This document shows, in pieces, positions 39,870-53,300 of a stretch of DNA of 64,000 nt (position 1 is its first letter; the number at the start of each line of letters is the position of its first letter). Below the pieces are notes generated by a model, which did no database searches, was not told where the DNA came from, and was given only the letters and a program-made list of their open reading frames with translations. Origin of the DNA: Membranipora membranacea (lineage: Eukaryota > Bryozoa > Gymnolaemata > Cheilostomatida > Membraniporidae); assembly GCA_914767715.1 (NCBI GenBank), contig OU612068.1:434001-498000 (forward strand), in the 5' to 3' direction. Position numbers and translations under genes: made by a program.

Positions 39870-42800
39870 CTATGTCATGTCAAAGTAATCAATCTTTGGC
39901 TCTGTGGTTTTTACTTCTGTACTCAGCAAGGTCTCCTGTGATTTCATCCTATAAATTGTATATAGATGGGTTAGCTTCTTCTCACACTAGACTCTGTACA
40001 TTTTATAGTCTTAGAATTTTATTGATTCACTAAACCTGCTGTGTCCAACACAACACACAACACATATCTGGAATAGCATAATAGCTTTCTCTTGCCACAT
40101 GGCTTGCAAAGCTAACCCCCTAGAAGCATTCTAGAAATGCCCAAGCAGAAGGCATTTTATCGCTGTTTGCAGTTCTGTAAACAAGACTATTTTATTCATG
40201 CTACTAGGGTCAGCCAATCAGATAATGTCAGATCAGTCCCCGTGTATTTGGTTATGGTAATATTTCCGAGAAGAAGGCCCAACACCATGATAGTGTGTTC
40301 TTACCTGATCTGTTGCTCGTTAGCGTTGACAGGCATAGGTACAGGTGGTCTGGGGTGCCTCTCACATTTGATATAAGCTGTCAATGTCTGGGACGGTAAC
40401 TCACACTTCCCCCTGCAAATAGAGAACGTGTGCAAGCACTGTGATATAACTGTTACAATTTCTCATACAAAACTTAACCTACGTTTTTATCCGCATTCCA
40501 GCATAAATAACCTAGCTTGGGCTCTGATTATGATTATAGAAGAGATCGAATGACCCATCAGGGATAGAAAGTTTCTTACTTGTGAGCCATTGCAACAACG
40601 TTTCTCTGTGGCTCTTCATCATAGCTTATAGTTCCACATCCGTATAACTCAGCTAGCTCATGTACTGCCTGCCTTTGCTTTCTCCTCATTGGAGGGAACA
40701 CATGTGACCTCATATCCTGTTTAGACTGAAATGAGATAATAAATTCAAGGGCGTTATTTTGATAACATGCTAGTCCGGGTCTGAGAGAAGCATCCAAGAT
40801 GCTGTCACTCAAGCGCCAAGGAAAGTACAAACCAATTTTTGACCGGAATCTCTGTGAACAGTACTATTTAACTGGAATGGAATGACGGAGGAGGACGGGA
40901 CCATGAGACAATCACGTGTGCAGTGCTAAACCACAAGGTAGCAAGTTACCTTCGTGTTTCACATTTACGCTTGGATATTGCGAGGAATCTGCCACTTAAC
41001 ACTGAATATAGTATGATTCAATATAACAAAGTTTACCTGCTGTGCAGACTTGACCAGGTCACAGAGGGCTTTCTCGATGTCAGCTATGAACGCTGGGCTC
41101 ATCCTAAAAAAGAGTACAGTATTTATTGTTACGAACGTGTAGCATATTATATATTATATATTGATATTCAGTCACAAATATTTTTCTCTGAAAACGTACA
41201 GTAAACTATAGAAGCACAAATATGAGTTACGCTCTCCTTGAATATTTATATCAAGGAGGATACAACTCTAAGTTATATCAAGTTTCTTCAGGGAGTTTGG
41301 GACATTCACAATTACCATCATGATACTAAAAACGAAACAAGTGTTAAAGCATGTTAAACATAATATTGGTACTGCACTACAACATAAGTACTCCATTACA
41401 AGGTGCTGGTTCAAAGATTGGTTAATTGATAACTTATTAGAAGCTTCAGTCCCCAAATCAAAGTTACCTCCTAGATTTGGATGCAGAGAAAGTTACTAAC
41501 CGAGCCAGTGAGGTGAGAAACTCAGAGAACTGCGGAGCTGCCAGGTCCTGTAAGATTTCTGGGTTTATAATCTCGAGAGCTGAAGCCATTCTTCGGTTCC
41601 TCTCTGACTGAGCGCAATCCTCATCACACTCCAGTCTACAGAGAAATACACATCTCCATTACCATAAACATTATGTTGAACCCGTAATACTTTGGCAGTC
41701 ATTGGCTTTTATCAGTGAGGTTAATTCATCAATATCTATGCCAAGTTTGTCACAAGTATTGTAAATCTTTGACATAACTACATCCAGCAGGTCTTGAAAG
41801 TAACAAGTACAGGATTAAAACATGCTGATGATTGTGGTGACTAGTGACTTACTGCTTCTTCTCTACAGCATTCATCAGCTCTGATATGTTAACTCCACTA
41901 TTCAGCTCCTTCATTTTTACTGCAAACGCTGATGATGAAAGCCTACAACAAAAGTAAGTAATAAAAAGCTAAATCAGAAATCAATGGTTGAACTGATGTT
42001 GGTTTTTTGTGATTTAATAATATTATAACATATTGTATTATTTATAATAACACTAATACATGCACAGAAATGTTAAGTTTTAGTTTTAGGGCGGGTAGAT
42101 CTCTACCTCATATATCAATATGGAGCTATAGTTCCTACCTCTTAGCTGTCATATAGCAGAGTACTTTCTCTTTTCTGTTCCCACAAGCACACCTGAGCAT
42201 CACAGGCTGTTTACAGTCAGTGGTGGGACAATCCTCACCTGGGTGACACTCTGCAGCACAGGGGTGTCCACATGAGGGGCGGGGCTTAGGGCAGGGCTGT
42301 CTACATATATCCTCTCCACAATCACCCTGTAACATCACAATGTATTAGTTCTATGAATAGTCCCCACTTCCTTGATGTACAACTCATTATATCAAGCCCA
42401 CAGTGCATATCGTCAGTTATAGTATTTTGACATAATCAGTGTGTTTACGCTGTTGCGCAACTAGGGAGGCTGCCAACTTTTCATTGTTCCACTTCCATCA
42501 CTCCATGCTTATCACTAACCAAAACCAGCCCAGGGAGGTTTGCTTTCCATCAACTCATCAGCGCAAAGTCGCGTACGTCAAGGCACTCGCGCCATAGTAC
42601 ACAACTCAAAATCACCACTTTGCATCGCACGTCTCATGCACAAGTCAGAGAGTTGACTTGTTTGCGCTAAAGCCAGTGGGCTTACTGTGATCTCCTATCT
42701 GGCTCTGCCTGCCTCATGTGCAAGGGCCAACTTTTAAGCCTATTTTTGCAATACTGTACTGTACTGTTTTATTCACTGTGCAAAAGAAGAAATGTTACAT

Positions 42801-45800
42801 TTTGAAACTCAGACTGGTGATAAAATTGGTTCTATTTAACAGAGAAAGAGAGAGAATAATTGTGATGATGACATATTCTCTCTCTGTCTGTCTGTCTGTC
42901 TAACACCATTTAAATATTTAGATAGGTTAGTACATCAACATATTAGATGCCAATTTGTTTTAACTGACAAATGTAGTTTGAGAAGTAATAGGCCACGCAT
43001 GTGCAGCAGTGAATGAATTTGATTAATATATTGTATAATACATCAATAAATTCCATTCTATCAATGACATACCTTGTGACACGTCTTCAGACACTTGTGG
43101 TCCCCACAGGGCAGGGTTTGCCCACAGGATTTCCCACAAGTTATATCTGTGATGTAACATGGTATGTTGTTCCTCATCTAAAACGGAATAAGTTCTATGA
43201 TTAATGGCTATAAAACATTGCCATAAAAATTGGTGGCAATACATCTTCTTGAAATATCTGTATATTATCAAATATCTGTATATTATCAAATATCTGTATA
43301 TTATCAAATATCTGTATATTATATATTATATATTATCAATTGATATATTACAAGTAATAAAAAGAAGCGACACATTATTAATAAAAAAAGACTTCCATTA
43401 TCTATGTTAGATTGAAGGAATTCCTCTCACTGAACTTTAACTACGTCCATGAGACAGGTGGAGGTGGAAATAGATAATAATTATGTGATCTCCTTTTTTG
43501 AAGAAAAAGTTATTTGCAACTCAATTCAGGACTTGCTTGAGGACTAGAAAATTTGCGAGTGGAGAAGAGCTTTTTCCTCTAACGGATCTTATTTGCATCG
43601 CATTGATGAAGGTAGAGCACTGTGTCTTACAAAAGAGTGTGACCAGTAAAAATCAGGGAGCATATACGAATTTTTCTCCTCTTTTACTGAAAGTTGTTCT
43701 GATTATTTAACAAGCATGAAAAACCTCATCTCATATCATCACTGTCATAGCTGCTCAGCCAATCGACTCTTGTACAATACTAATAAATCTTTCGAACATA
43801 ATACAGCCAAGGAATCAAGTGCTAATGTTGCTTACCTCGTGTCCGCCCATACAGAGTTTCTGAGTGAGGACCACACATGGAGGACATTTCTCCTCCGAGT
43901 GACAGTAGTGTATTATAGGATGAGTACAGAGGTGATTACGAGTACACATCTCATAGCACTGAGGGGGTTTAGTACCACAGGGTATGGGAGGATACGTCAC
44001 GGCTATACCACATGTACATCTCAACTCATCAAAACCTGAGGAGAGGTAAACACAGTTATACTTAGGATAGTTCACAGTAATACTCAATGATATAAGCAGC
44101 AATACATGGCCAAGTTCTCGTTTGTTTGTGTCTATGAAATGAGAACATAATGAGTTATTATATGAAGATTTTGGGGTAAAGCCTGAGCTAGTGATAATAC
44201 CATAACTTTTACTGTGCTAGTAATAATACCATAACTTTTACTGTGCTAGTAATAATACCATAACTTTTACTGTGCTAGTAATAATACCATAACTTTTACT
44301 GTGCTAGTAATAATACCATAACTTTTACTGTCGCTATTACAAGTAATATCACAAGTCCAAACTCCATTATATAAGGGTAGCAGAGAGAGATCATTGCTTG
44401 GATGTTTAAACAAAGCGAATTTTACACTAGAAATTCATGTTATATAGATACGTATATGATGCGGACTTACCGACATTATAGCATGTAGGGCACGGACCGA
44501 TATGACATAACTCTGTACATTTATGTTCTCCACAAGATAAACGCTTACCACATATCTGCATACAAGGGTGGGTGGCAGCCTACAATATAATCATTGTTAT
44601 ATACATATAAGGCACTCTCACCCTCAGGTTATACCAGCAAACACAAACATCATGTCATGACTTTCTATATAAATATCTATTACAATCGTATCCTGATGTA
44701 GCATAAATAAATTCTACATTTGGTTACATGAGAAACAAACTATAAAATGAGCAGTGTATGTAATATATTGTATGACAGTCATATTCATATTTATATAATT
44801 TGTGTAATAAAAATAGTATAAGCAGATAACTGACCACACAGCAGGGTTGTCCACACCTGTGTTTAGCACACGATCTCATCTTAGTACATTTCTTCTCACA
44901 TTTGTACGGGTTTGAATCTGCCACAACAAAATAACAATGGTATAAATTCTGTGCTTGAAAAGCGCTATTATTAGGTATAACAGGTAATTTTTCCCCTCAG
45001 ATACTGATTAAATAACTCGGAATACTTAAACAATTGATATTAAGACTAACATAAAAATCGGTAGTGCAGCATTTCTAATCACAGAGAGTTTTGCAGACGG
45101 AACAACACATTCAGATGGCTTCTGAATTTATCTTGAATTTAGATATTTTGAAAGAACTTACCTGTGTATTTCCTAGCCTCCACACAAGGCAGTGATACCG
45201 TTTTAGCGATTTTACATCTACATGTGACTTTGGTAGTAAGTTTACATTCACATTCACCATCATGACAATATCTCTGACATGTGTGCGGGTCGGAGCCGCC
45301 ACCTACAAATATAACAATAAGATAACAACTGATTATCTCTACCTGACAGACTTCCTCTCAGACTAAACAATGTGAAGGTAAATCAAGATGTGCCTGAATC
45401 TTATATGGTTGCCTTGTCTCTGAGTACATCATGTAAGTGCTGGTAGATCACATTATCTTCTACGGGCTGACATCATTAAATTTGATGTTTATCAGTAAAC
45501 TCAAAATATAAATAAAAAAGCTTACCCTTTCCACCACAGTCCAATTTCTTCCCACAGATATTTCCACATGTAGGTATTTTATCGAGGCATGATGTCCTGA
45601 CTATACCTAGGACTCCGTCTTCTGTGGAAATCTCTGACAATTTAGATTTCCCACAGTTACAGGTGAGGATAACTTCTGGAGCTGTAGCGCAGGGAGCACA
45701 ATCCCCAGTGTGACACGGTTTGGTACATGTGTGATTACCACATTTCAAAGCTTTACCACAGATTTTACCACAAGAGTAACCCTCCAATCTAGACTCAGCT

Positions 45801-48800
45801 GATCCACATATAATATCTCTAGATACCTCTCGACAGTGACAACCTGCCAGGATGTGATATATAAATAATATATATAAATAATGATTATAAGTGAATAGTG
45901 AAGTAGATGATGTATTGATACAAAAATTCAGCATAATTGCCGATGACAAAGTGTGCACGAGAACAATCTAGCAGAATATGTGAACTGTTGAGCTAAATAG
46001 CAAGTCTACATCAAGGGGACTTTATCATATACTGTAACAGTAGGTATATAGTTTATAGTACAGTCAGCCTACCTTGTATGATGATCTCCTCACATGGAGG
46101 ACAGCTGCCACTGTGGCACACGATGTCACATGTGTGTATGGAGCAGTTCTTCTTTTTATTACACACCTGAGAGCACTTGACATCTACCTGTTTGTTACAT
46201 TTCACCTTCTGATACGATCGGCGACAGTTACAGTGCTTAGATATGTAAGCGTTACATGGTGGGCAAGGTCCTGGATGACATAACCTGTAAATAAACAGTA
46301 TAAGAGGTAGTATTACTAAATGTGTAAAAACTGAACAGTTCACAGGTCGCTGCTGTTAATGTATATTAGCTCAGGTCATTACCTCGAGGTTTAAAGTATG
46401 ACAACTAGAGACTCTGAGGTAATTAGAAATTCATGAAGCAACAATCACTACTGATAGAGCTTTATATAAGACTAACTCACTTGAGAACTATAAATATGAG
46501 ACTCACTCATTACAGGGGTGTTTGCAGTTATCCTTCCTCTTCTTACCGCACACCTCCCCACAGCTATGAGGTGTATCGTGTTTATTCCACACTGGATCTC
46601 TGATCTTAGTACAGAAGCACCTGTACTGATGAGGTACCTGTGAATACTGCTCCTGACAGGTCGGGCATCGCCAATTTCTCTGATCTATACAGAGAGAACT
46701 AGATCTTAGGCTACTGAGAGGAGTAAGCCAGTATCATCATATCTACCCAGAATCTGTCATTGAGAACTTACTTCATGATGCTGGCTTGCAGTCTATCATA
46801 TTTATATTTTACATGTCAAGGCTTAAATGGTCACCATTCTCACATTTTCTCACATGTGTAGTCAAACCTTATTTAGAAAACTAAATTAAAAAAACTGAAA
46901 CCTCATCATACCTGAATGGTTTACTACGAGAGTGTTAGCCCATTTTTTGAGACAGTAAAAGTGAAACATGTGGTAGCATTTCCCACACGACCATATAGCA
47001 GCATCTTGATTGATTGCGCCGTAACAGATTGTACACTCATACGAGGCATTGATTAGATTCTCGGTGAGATGTTCTGTAATAGAGGATGTGGATTAAAATC
47101 AGGAGATTAAGACTGTCTCAGTCTGAACAATGAATGAGTTCATTGGTCTGAAGACTAAGAAACAAAAGTTAGGATCGGTTTATACGTATACAGCAGCTAT
47201 CAAAATAATGAAGATTCCCAGCTAGTTCAATCATAAATAGAGGATTGCTATCCTAACACAAGAGACAATAGATAATTCATAGTCTCTGATAACACCTAAT
47301 GGTAGACTCCACTAAATAGTCAAAGTTACGTGTCTTGAAGCTCATAATGCAGAATCTCAACACACAAAAAATCTTAACTTAGCGTCATGCTGATAGTTTG
47401 GTTTATCTTCATTACTCCATAACAAAACAATCAAATAAGTCAAATAAGTCAGCGGAATACTGAAGATGTTGACATGAAATCTCACCTCTATGATTCTCAT
47501 AGTTGAGCGGATTTAGTGGTTTCTTATCTTCGAATCTGTGAAGTAAAGCTTTTCTCTCATCTTCAGCAACTCTCCTCTGAGCTTCCTTCTCGCTCCACTC
47601 TCTCTCCCCTCCCTTCCCTCCTCTCTCCGCTCCTCTCTCCCCTCCTCTCTCCGCTCCTCTCTCCGCTCCTCTCTCCCCTCCTCTCTCAGGCGCACTGTAA
47701 CTCTCGTGGTTCTGTTTTTGAGCACGTCTTCTTTGTTTCTCAGGCATAACGTGACCTTGTTGCCTGTAATCTCGTGAATTCCTCGACCTTGCAGAGTTAG
47801 AGCCGGTAGACTGTCTGCCTCCAAAGTTATCATAAGACACTTTATTTTGTCGACTGTCAGCTGAAGTGTTGCTCATCTGAGATGTCTCAGCACTTGGCTC
47901 ACCAGTAGTAAACTGTCTGACAAGATTTAAAGCATCTGACTTATCACCTCTAGCTGGTGCACTTCTTATATCTTCTCTTCTCCCGGCAGGTGCTCTATCA
48001 CCTGGGGCTCTATCAGCAGGTGCCCTAACAGCGCCCCTGTCAGTCTCTCCCTGAGTGTCAACATTATTTCTCCTTCTTGGTTTCACCTTGCCGAGCTTTG
48101 TCATATTCTTTGAAGGATTTGGTTTCTGACTAGTCTGAGGAACAAACGGCTGTGCCTGAGCGTTTAAATGGGAATCAACAGGTGATATCTCACCTAGAGG
48201 CTGCTCTGATTGTTGGTTGGGCTGTTCCCTACTGTATTGTGAATTTTCCTGAACATAATAAACAAACATAGATTATCAATAATATCAATCCGAATAAGAT
48301 AAAATTCAGCTACATTTACACACAAATTAAATCATGCGGGATGAACATTTAATAATTGATAACCAGATCTATCACCGGTAACCTGGTGACAATCCTGTTG
48401 AGCCTGAACCAAAGTTTGGGATTTACGTGGCCATTTTTGTGTTTTTATTATCGTCAACTCCACTAGTGATCCAGTCAGTGTGTACTCACGTCCTGAGTCC
48501 TCTGTCTCCAGTTACCGACGTGACCCCCGCGACCTCTGCCTCCTCTCCTCGGTCCAGTATCTTGATTTCTGTAGTCTTGCTGGAATCTATCAGTAGCAGA
48601 ATCAGAGAATTCGTGCTCCCTGTATTGTGGCTGTAAAACACATCAACACTAATATAATGCAGTGTAGGGACAAGTTAAGACAACCTTACTTTGGTGAACC
48701 GCAATGATAAGAAATGCTCGTGCAATGCACAGGGTACAATGTGCGCCTGGTGCAGTAATTCAGTTCTCACCACTTTTTCATCCGTATTTTGCTTTTGAAA

Positions 48801-49007
48801 TACATAATCAGTATACTTGGCTTTTGGAGAAGCCCCAGATCCTCCTCCAGGGTGACCAAATCGGCCAGCTGATCGTGTACCACGTCCCCCAGCAGATTGT
48901 GCACCACGTCCTCGGTAATTCTGCTTTGGTCTACCCCTACCACCTCTTGATGTCTGTCCTGGTCCATCAAACTGGGCAGATTTTCCATTTCTTCCTTCTT
49001 CACTCAT
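39870..49007 (-). CDS. NFX1: NFX1: NF-X1 zinc finger protein with RING, PAM2 and R3H
   Basis: Nucleic-acid-binding regulator: in mammals it binds X-box promoters and, through PABPC, stabilises mRNAs (family knowledge). Exons: 48771-49007, 48490-48630, 47486-48248, 46912-47073, 46507-46684, 46073-46284, 45526-45843, 45162-45302, 44835-44917, 44471-44579, 43836-44035, 43073-43177, 42139-42326, 41853-41942, 41501-41635, 41037-41103, 40580-40725, 40305-40412, 39870-39948 (3462 nt, 1153 aa; human about 1120). Order: RGG-rich N-terminus; PAM2-like [10 protein letters not shown] (154-163); ERGGERGA repeats (about 335-360); RING-like CTIC...CGKC...HFYC...CPTC; a Cys/His array of NF-X1 fingers (about 450-910); Cys-poor helix; R3H domain with RQAVH and [12 protein letters not shown]-terminus PKIDYFDMT like human IDYFDVQD. 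No transmembrane segment. Confidence 0.95.
43252..43321. repeat. 18-bp tandem repeat, about 4 copies
   Basis: Four head-to-tail copies of AAATATCTGTATATTATC in an NFX1 intron, followed by ATATTATAT decay. Confidence 0.9.
44186..44331. repeat. 29-bp tandem repeat, 5 copies
   Basis: Five near-perfect 29-bp units, each beginning GCTAGTAATAATACC and ending CTTTTACTGT. The first copy differs by one base (GTGATAAT). It lies in the NFX1 intron between exons 44471-44579 and 43836-44035. Confidence 0.93.
47590..47700 (-). repeat. In-frame 12-24 bp coding repeat in NFX1
   Basis: On the coding strand, units of GAGAGAGGAGCG / GGAGAGAGGGGA type encode alternating ERGA and ERGG blocks in the RGG-rich region. 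The repeat stays in frame, consistent with slippage tolerated by a disordered linker. Confidence 0.85.
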
Positions 49008-49741
49008 TGTTCAGCAAATATGCCAAATATTGTATTGCTTTCAGATCTGAGGGCTGTTCAATTGCTCTCAACTGACACGGGTGAAACACACTAAAATCAA
49101 CCAACACAAACAAATTAAATCAATTTCAATACATACCAAAACCATCACTCCTCCAAGACTGCACATCCTATGTGTTGTTCTTGATTATATAGTCAATGGA
49201 GTAGCAGAGTAAGTTTTCTTCCCTCTTCTAATTTTTGCTAAATTCCTATCTATGATTTCAAGAGTCTATCTATCAATTATTCTTTTGTTGTCACTGACTC
49301 ACGAGTCACTGTTACTGTACTGTGATTTTATTTATAATTTTGTATTGAGAATAGGTCTGTTTGTTTATCTGTCATATATCAAGAATTATGTTCTCTATGC
49401 TCAATCTGCCCTTTATATATAGTGCTGGTGGGAGACAGGAATCAATAGGTTCATACAATGAGTTTATATGATTGGTAACTGGCATACCTGATGCTGTTGC
49501 ACCATCTTTCACAGCCAACTGTTCATGTGTATAAAGAAATTTCACCACATGTCCTTGACTTAGTCTTAGATTCAACTGTACTAGCAAAGGATTAATAACA
49601 GTACTTTTTCATTGGTCAGTAAATTTATTTTTGACCAATCATCTATTTCTGCTGTGTAGGCGTGGTCTGTGCTGTCAACATTAGGGCAAGGATAAGTGTC
49701 TTCTTTTTCTTTGCAAACTCTTCCTAGTAAAAACGAATTAT

Positions 49742-49811
49742 CATAGGACTGCCGCAGTTCCTGATTTTGGGGCACACCAAGCCCAAAATCAGGAACTGCG
49801 GCAGTCCTATG
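49742..49811. mobile_element. 70-bp perfect foldback flanked by 8-bp direct repeats
   Basis: Two 30-bp arms (49742-49771 and 49782-49811) are exact inverted copies, starting CATAGGACTGCCGCAGTTCC, with a loop of about 10 nt. On both sides stands CGAATTAT (49734-49741 and 49812-49819), an 8-bp direct repeat like a target-site duplication. Eight-base duplications are typical of hAT-type transposition. The element is too short to encode anything, and the arms show no divergence, so it is recent. It could also be transcribed as a hairpin RNA. Confidence 0.8.
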
Positions 49812-49970
49812 CGAATTATACTGTTTTTCCATTTCCATCTTCCCCATGTTGCTGCTGATGTACTCATTGGTACTACTACCATAGAAGATTGTGACTGTAC
49901 ACTCAAGGAGTACACTGCAATCATTTCATTAACCTAAATTTCTCATGTCTGCTGTGACTACTCTAATGAA

Positions 49971-50016
49971 TCAAGGAGTTGTAGACCTAGAATTCTACAA
50001 CTCTACAACTCCTTGA
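49971..50016. repeat. Short hairpin, 14-bp arms
   Basis: TCAAGGAGTTGTAG at 49971-49984 faces CTACAACTCCTTGA at 50003-50016 with an 18-nt loop, 160 bases from the 70-bp foldback. No flanking duplication is seen. Confidence 0.75.
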
Positions 50017-50363
50017 CTGAATTAAGGCAAATGCTGTCCATAGTAGTCTCATGGGTCAATGGTCTAATATAATGCTATGAACCTCTCTATTTATAGTACT
50101 GATTAACCAACCATTGATGTCTCTCTCTAACTCATTGGTTTTATAGCCTGCTATGTGAAAGCTTCTGAAAATTCTTGCTAACTTCTGAACTTTAAATGTG
50201 TATGACTACTAATGTCATATGTATACTCACGGGGAAGAGCTGGTCTATAATGAACATCAACCCTTGCTTGATGTAGCACTAGCCTGCCCATGCTAATTTA
50301 GCACTATGACAGATCAAAGTGTCCTTAGCCCTCTGTAACTCAATTCGGTTATCTACTCCAATT

Positions 50364-53300
50364 ATGGTTCCGTACTTTTCGAATCCTCCTATATTTGTAG
50401 ATAGTATGGTGCGTCTGCAGTGTGGAGAGGTTATATATGATGGACTCGCTGGACTGTGGCAGACTGGTCTATTCTATGATGTAGAGGTTTGCGTAGGATG
50501 TATGAAGCTGCAATGTCACAAGGTTATATTATCGGCTCACAGCGCAGTCTTTCAGGCTATGTTCACCAATCAGATGAGGGAAGCCTCGAGTGGAAGGGTG
50601 CAGTTATCCTCACATAGTCCTCCTGTGTTCCGATCTGTTCTAGAGTTCATGTATAAAGGTACAGTTGGCACAGTTACAATATACAAAAAACACAATGTCA
50701 GCTGTTTTTGGAAATGCCTGGATAACCACAGGTTATTGATGGCCCTATATAGATAATATCTATTTTCTATAATATCATATTATAGATAATATCTATAATA
50801 TGATTTTCTGGACACTATTCAAAAAGCAGCTTGAGAATTCTGTTTACTCATATAATGTTAATGAATGCAAATATTTTGTCTGATATTTGACTACCAACCT
50901 CGTTGTCCTCATCTGTCACACCAGTCAATAATTCTGTCCTCTAATGATATCATTCAACATTACATAAAAAGATATAGAGATGTCAGGTTTGTGTTGGCTT
51001 TTCCCAAAACTGTAGATTTCTCCATCAGATTTTTCTTTTTTATAAGCTATCTTTGGGAGCGACAAAAATCTGTGTTTTGTGACATTGTCACAGAATTCAG
51101 ATTCTTGGTTGCAGAAAAATCTGCAGTGTTCACCGCAACTTGGTTATTATATGTTATAATTTGTAGTTATTGTTATATAGGGTACATAGATATTGTTATA
51201 TAGGGTACATAGATATTGTTATATAGGGTACATAGATATTGTTATATAGGGTACATAGATATTGTTATATAGGGTACATAGATATTGTTATATAGGGTAC
51301 ATAGATATTGTTATATAGGGTACATAGATATTGACAGCGAGAACGTGAGAGATATAATGTACATAGCTGATGAGCTGCTGATGAGAAAACTTGTGAACAT
51401 CTGCTGTGACTTCATGTATAGACATCTAGATATTCATAACTGTGTTGGTATGTAAACAATCCAGCATGATGAACAAGCTATAGTTTAGTAAATCATCACG
51501 GATACAATGTATGATATAATGCATTATTATCTGTGATACCTTTTTCAACACATGTAACGATCACTGCTCCAAAAAATTCACTAATTGATTTTAATTCAGC
51601 ATTCAAAGAACTTTTCAGATATTGTAAATATAATATTTATCATCAGACGTAGATATGGTCAATATCAGGATCATTAAAACAACGATTCAGCTACAGTGTA
51701 AGCTGGTTAATTCAAACTTTATAATTCAAAATTCCTGTTAATTCAGACAAGGAAATTGGTCCCTTCAGCCAGATCTCAATGCATTCTAATGTCATTTAGT
51801 TCAAACTAATTTTTGTGGTCCCCAGAGAATTAAGTGAACTGAACTGTATTTTCTCTCATACATTTTTGATTGCGCAGTACACACTGGATTATTGTGTCCA
51901 TGTTAGTGATGTTTGTTGTTACAGATGTAATGGAGGTTGCCAGGGCTCACTCCTGTGAGGACTTGGAGAAGTCAGCCCTCAACTTCATCTGTCAGAACTT
52001 AGCTCAGGTTTCACATAGTCAGGCATTCTTAGACATGCAGCTCGCTGAGGTATGAGTATTGTAGTTATCATATTTTTATGGCAAGGGTGAACTATTTTTT
52101 ATCGAACCTGTGATGAACTTTGACTGCTCTGCTGTGGCCCCTCTGCTCATCGGAAGGTTTTGGCAAACCAACCAGAAGAATTTTGAGCCATGACCATTGG
52201 TGATTTTTGTCAGGTTACATCCCTGCTGGACACTAAGGAGTTACCCTCCTCTAATGAGGAGGATGTGTTGTTAGCAGCTCTAAGATGGATTACTCATGGC
52301 GTCGTGTCACGCAGGCGTCACTCCTTCCACCTGCTGAGCAGTGTCAGATTCAGATCTCTAACACTGAGAGATCTGGACAGAGCTGTCAGTCTGCTCCCAC
52401 AGACTCAGGATAAATCCTTCGCTGTCGTCATCGCTACTCTGAGAAAAGATCTGGAAACAGGGCAGTTATTTAAGTGAGTCGGAAATGTTTAAAGCCTTAT
52501 ATTCATCGGCACCACCAGCGATGCTGAACACATGCTGTCCACTTTACATGTTCATTAAAAATTTCAAGTTTCTCCAACATGATTCCTCTCCCTGAATTTA
52601 TTTTACATTCCATGATGTTTGTTGGTCACGCAATTAATACTTTTAGTTTAGGACCGACTCCCCAAGCAGCTAGTATGGATTTATCGGTTTTCAAGATTTT
52701 TCCAGTTTCGTTTGGGTAAAGACACTGAAATAAATTCAATGGGTAAAGATTATTGATAGCATTAGGTTTTGTCCTCTGGTCAAGGATGGTGTAGCTCTTG
52801 TGTGACAAGTACTGCGCCAAAACAACTGCCATGTATTTTAAACACCTTCAAAGCCCAAATCACTCCACAAATGCTAATAAACGAACCAAACTGATAATGT
52901 AGACCTACCGATCCAGACAATTTGAATTTTGTAGCAAATGTTTTCATTGCACTGTCTTGTGAAGACATTCACACGTAAGGATGTAGTCTTGGTCTCTTTC
53001 ACAGAACGAAGAATCTTTATGAATTCTTAATTTCTCAAAAAAATAACTAACACTAACAATGGATATGGGATTGTGTTCAACGGCTAATCCTCTCATTTAG
53101 ATTTGATAAAGAAAAGTGGCTTCAACAGTGATTAAAACGTTTTAAGTTCCTAGACATATAAACAATTCCCTTACTCCAGAGCTAGTGACAACTTCTAATG
53201 CTAATTTCATTTTTCCACCATGAAAATCTTGCATGACTACAACAATACCATCTGACTATACAATGCTGTTTTTTTTTATCTCAGAAATGTGAGATTCAGT

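Larger units (their letters stand above)
49008..50363. other. Spacer between divergent NFX1 and kelch genes
   Basis: Probable promoter region for both genes. It holds two hairpins (49742-49811 and 49971-50016). Short frames within it are not supported. No TATA box or CpG cluster stands out. Confidence 0.5.

Noticed and set aside
47516-47833. Long frames opposite or out of frame in the NFX1 RGG region
   Set aside because: They are shadows created by the GA-rich coding repeat on the true frame.
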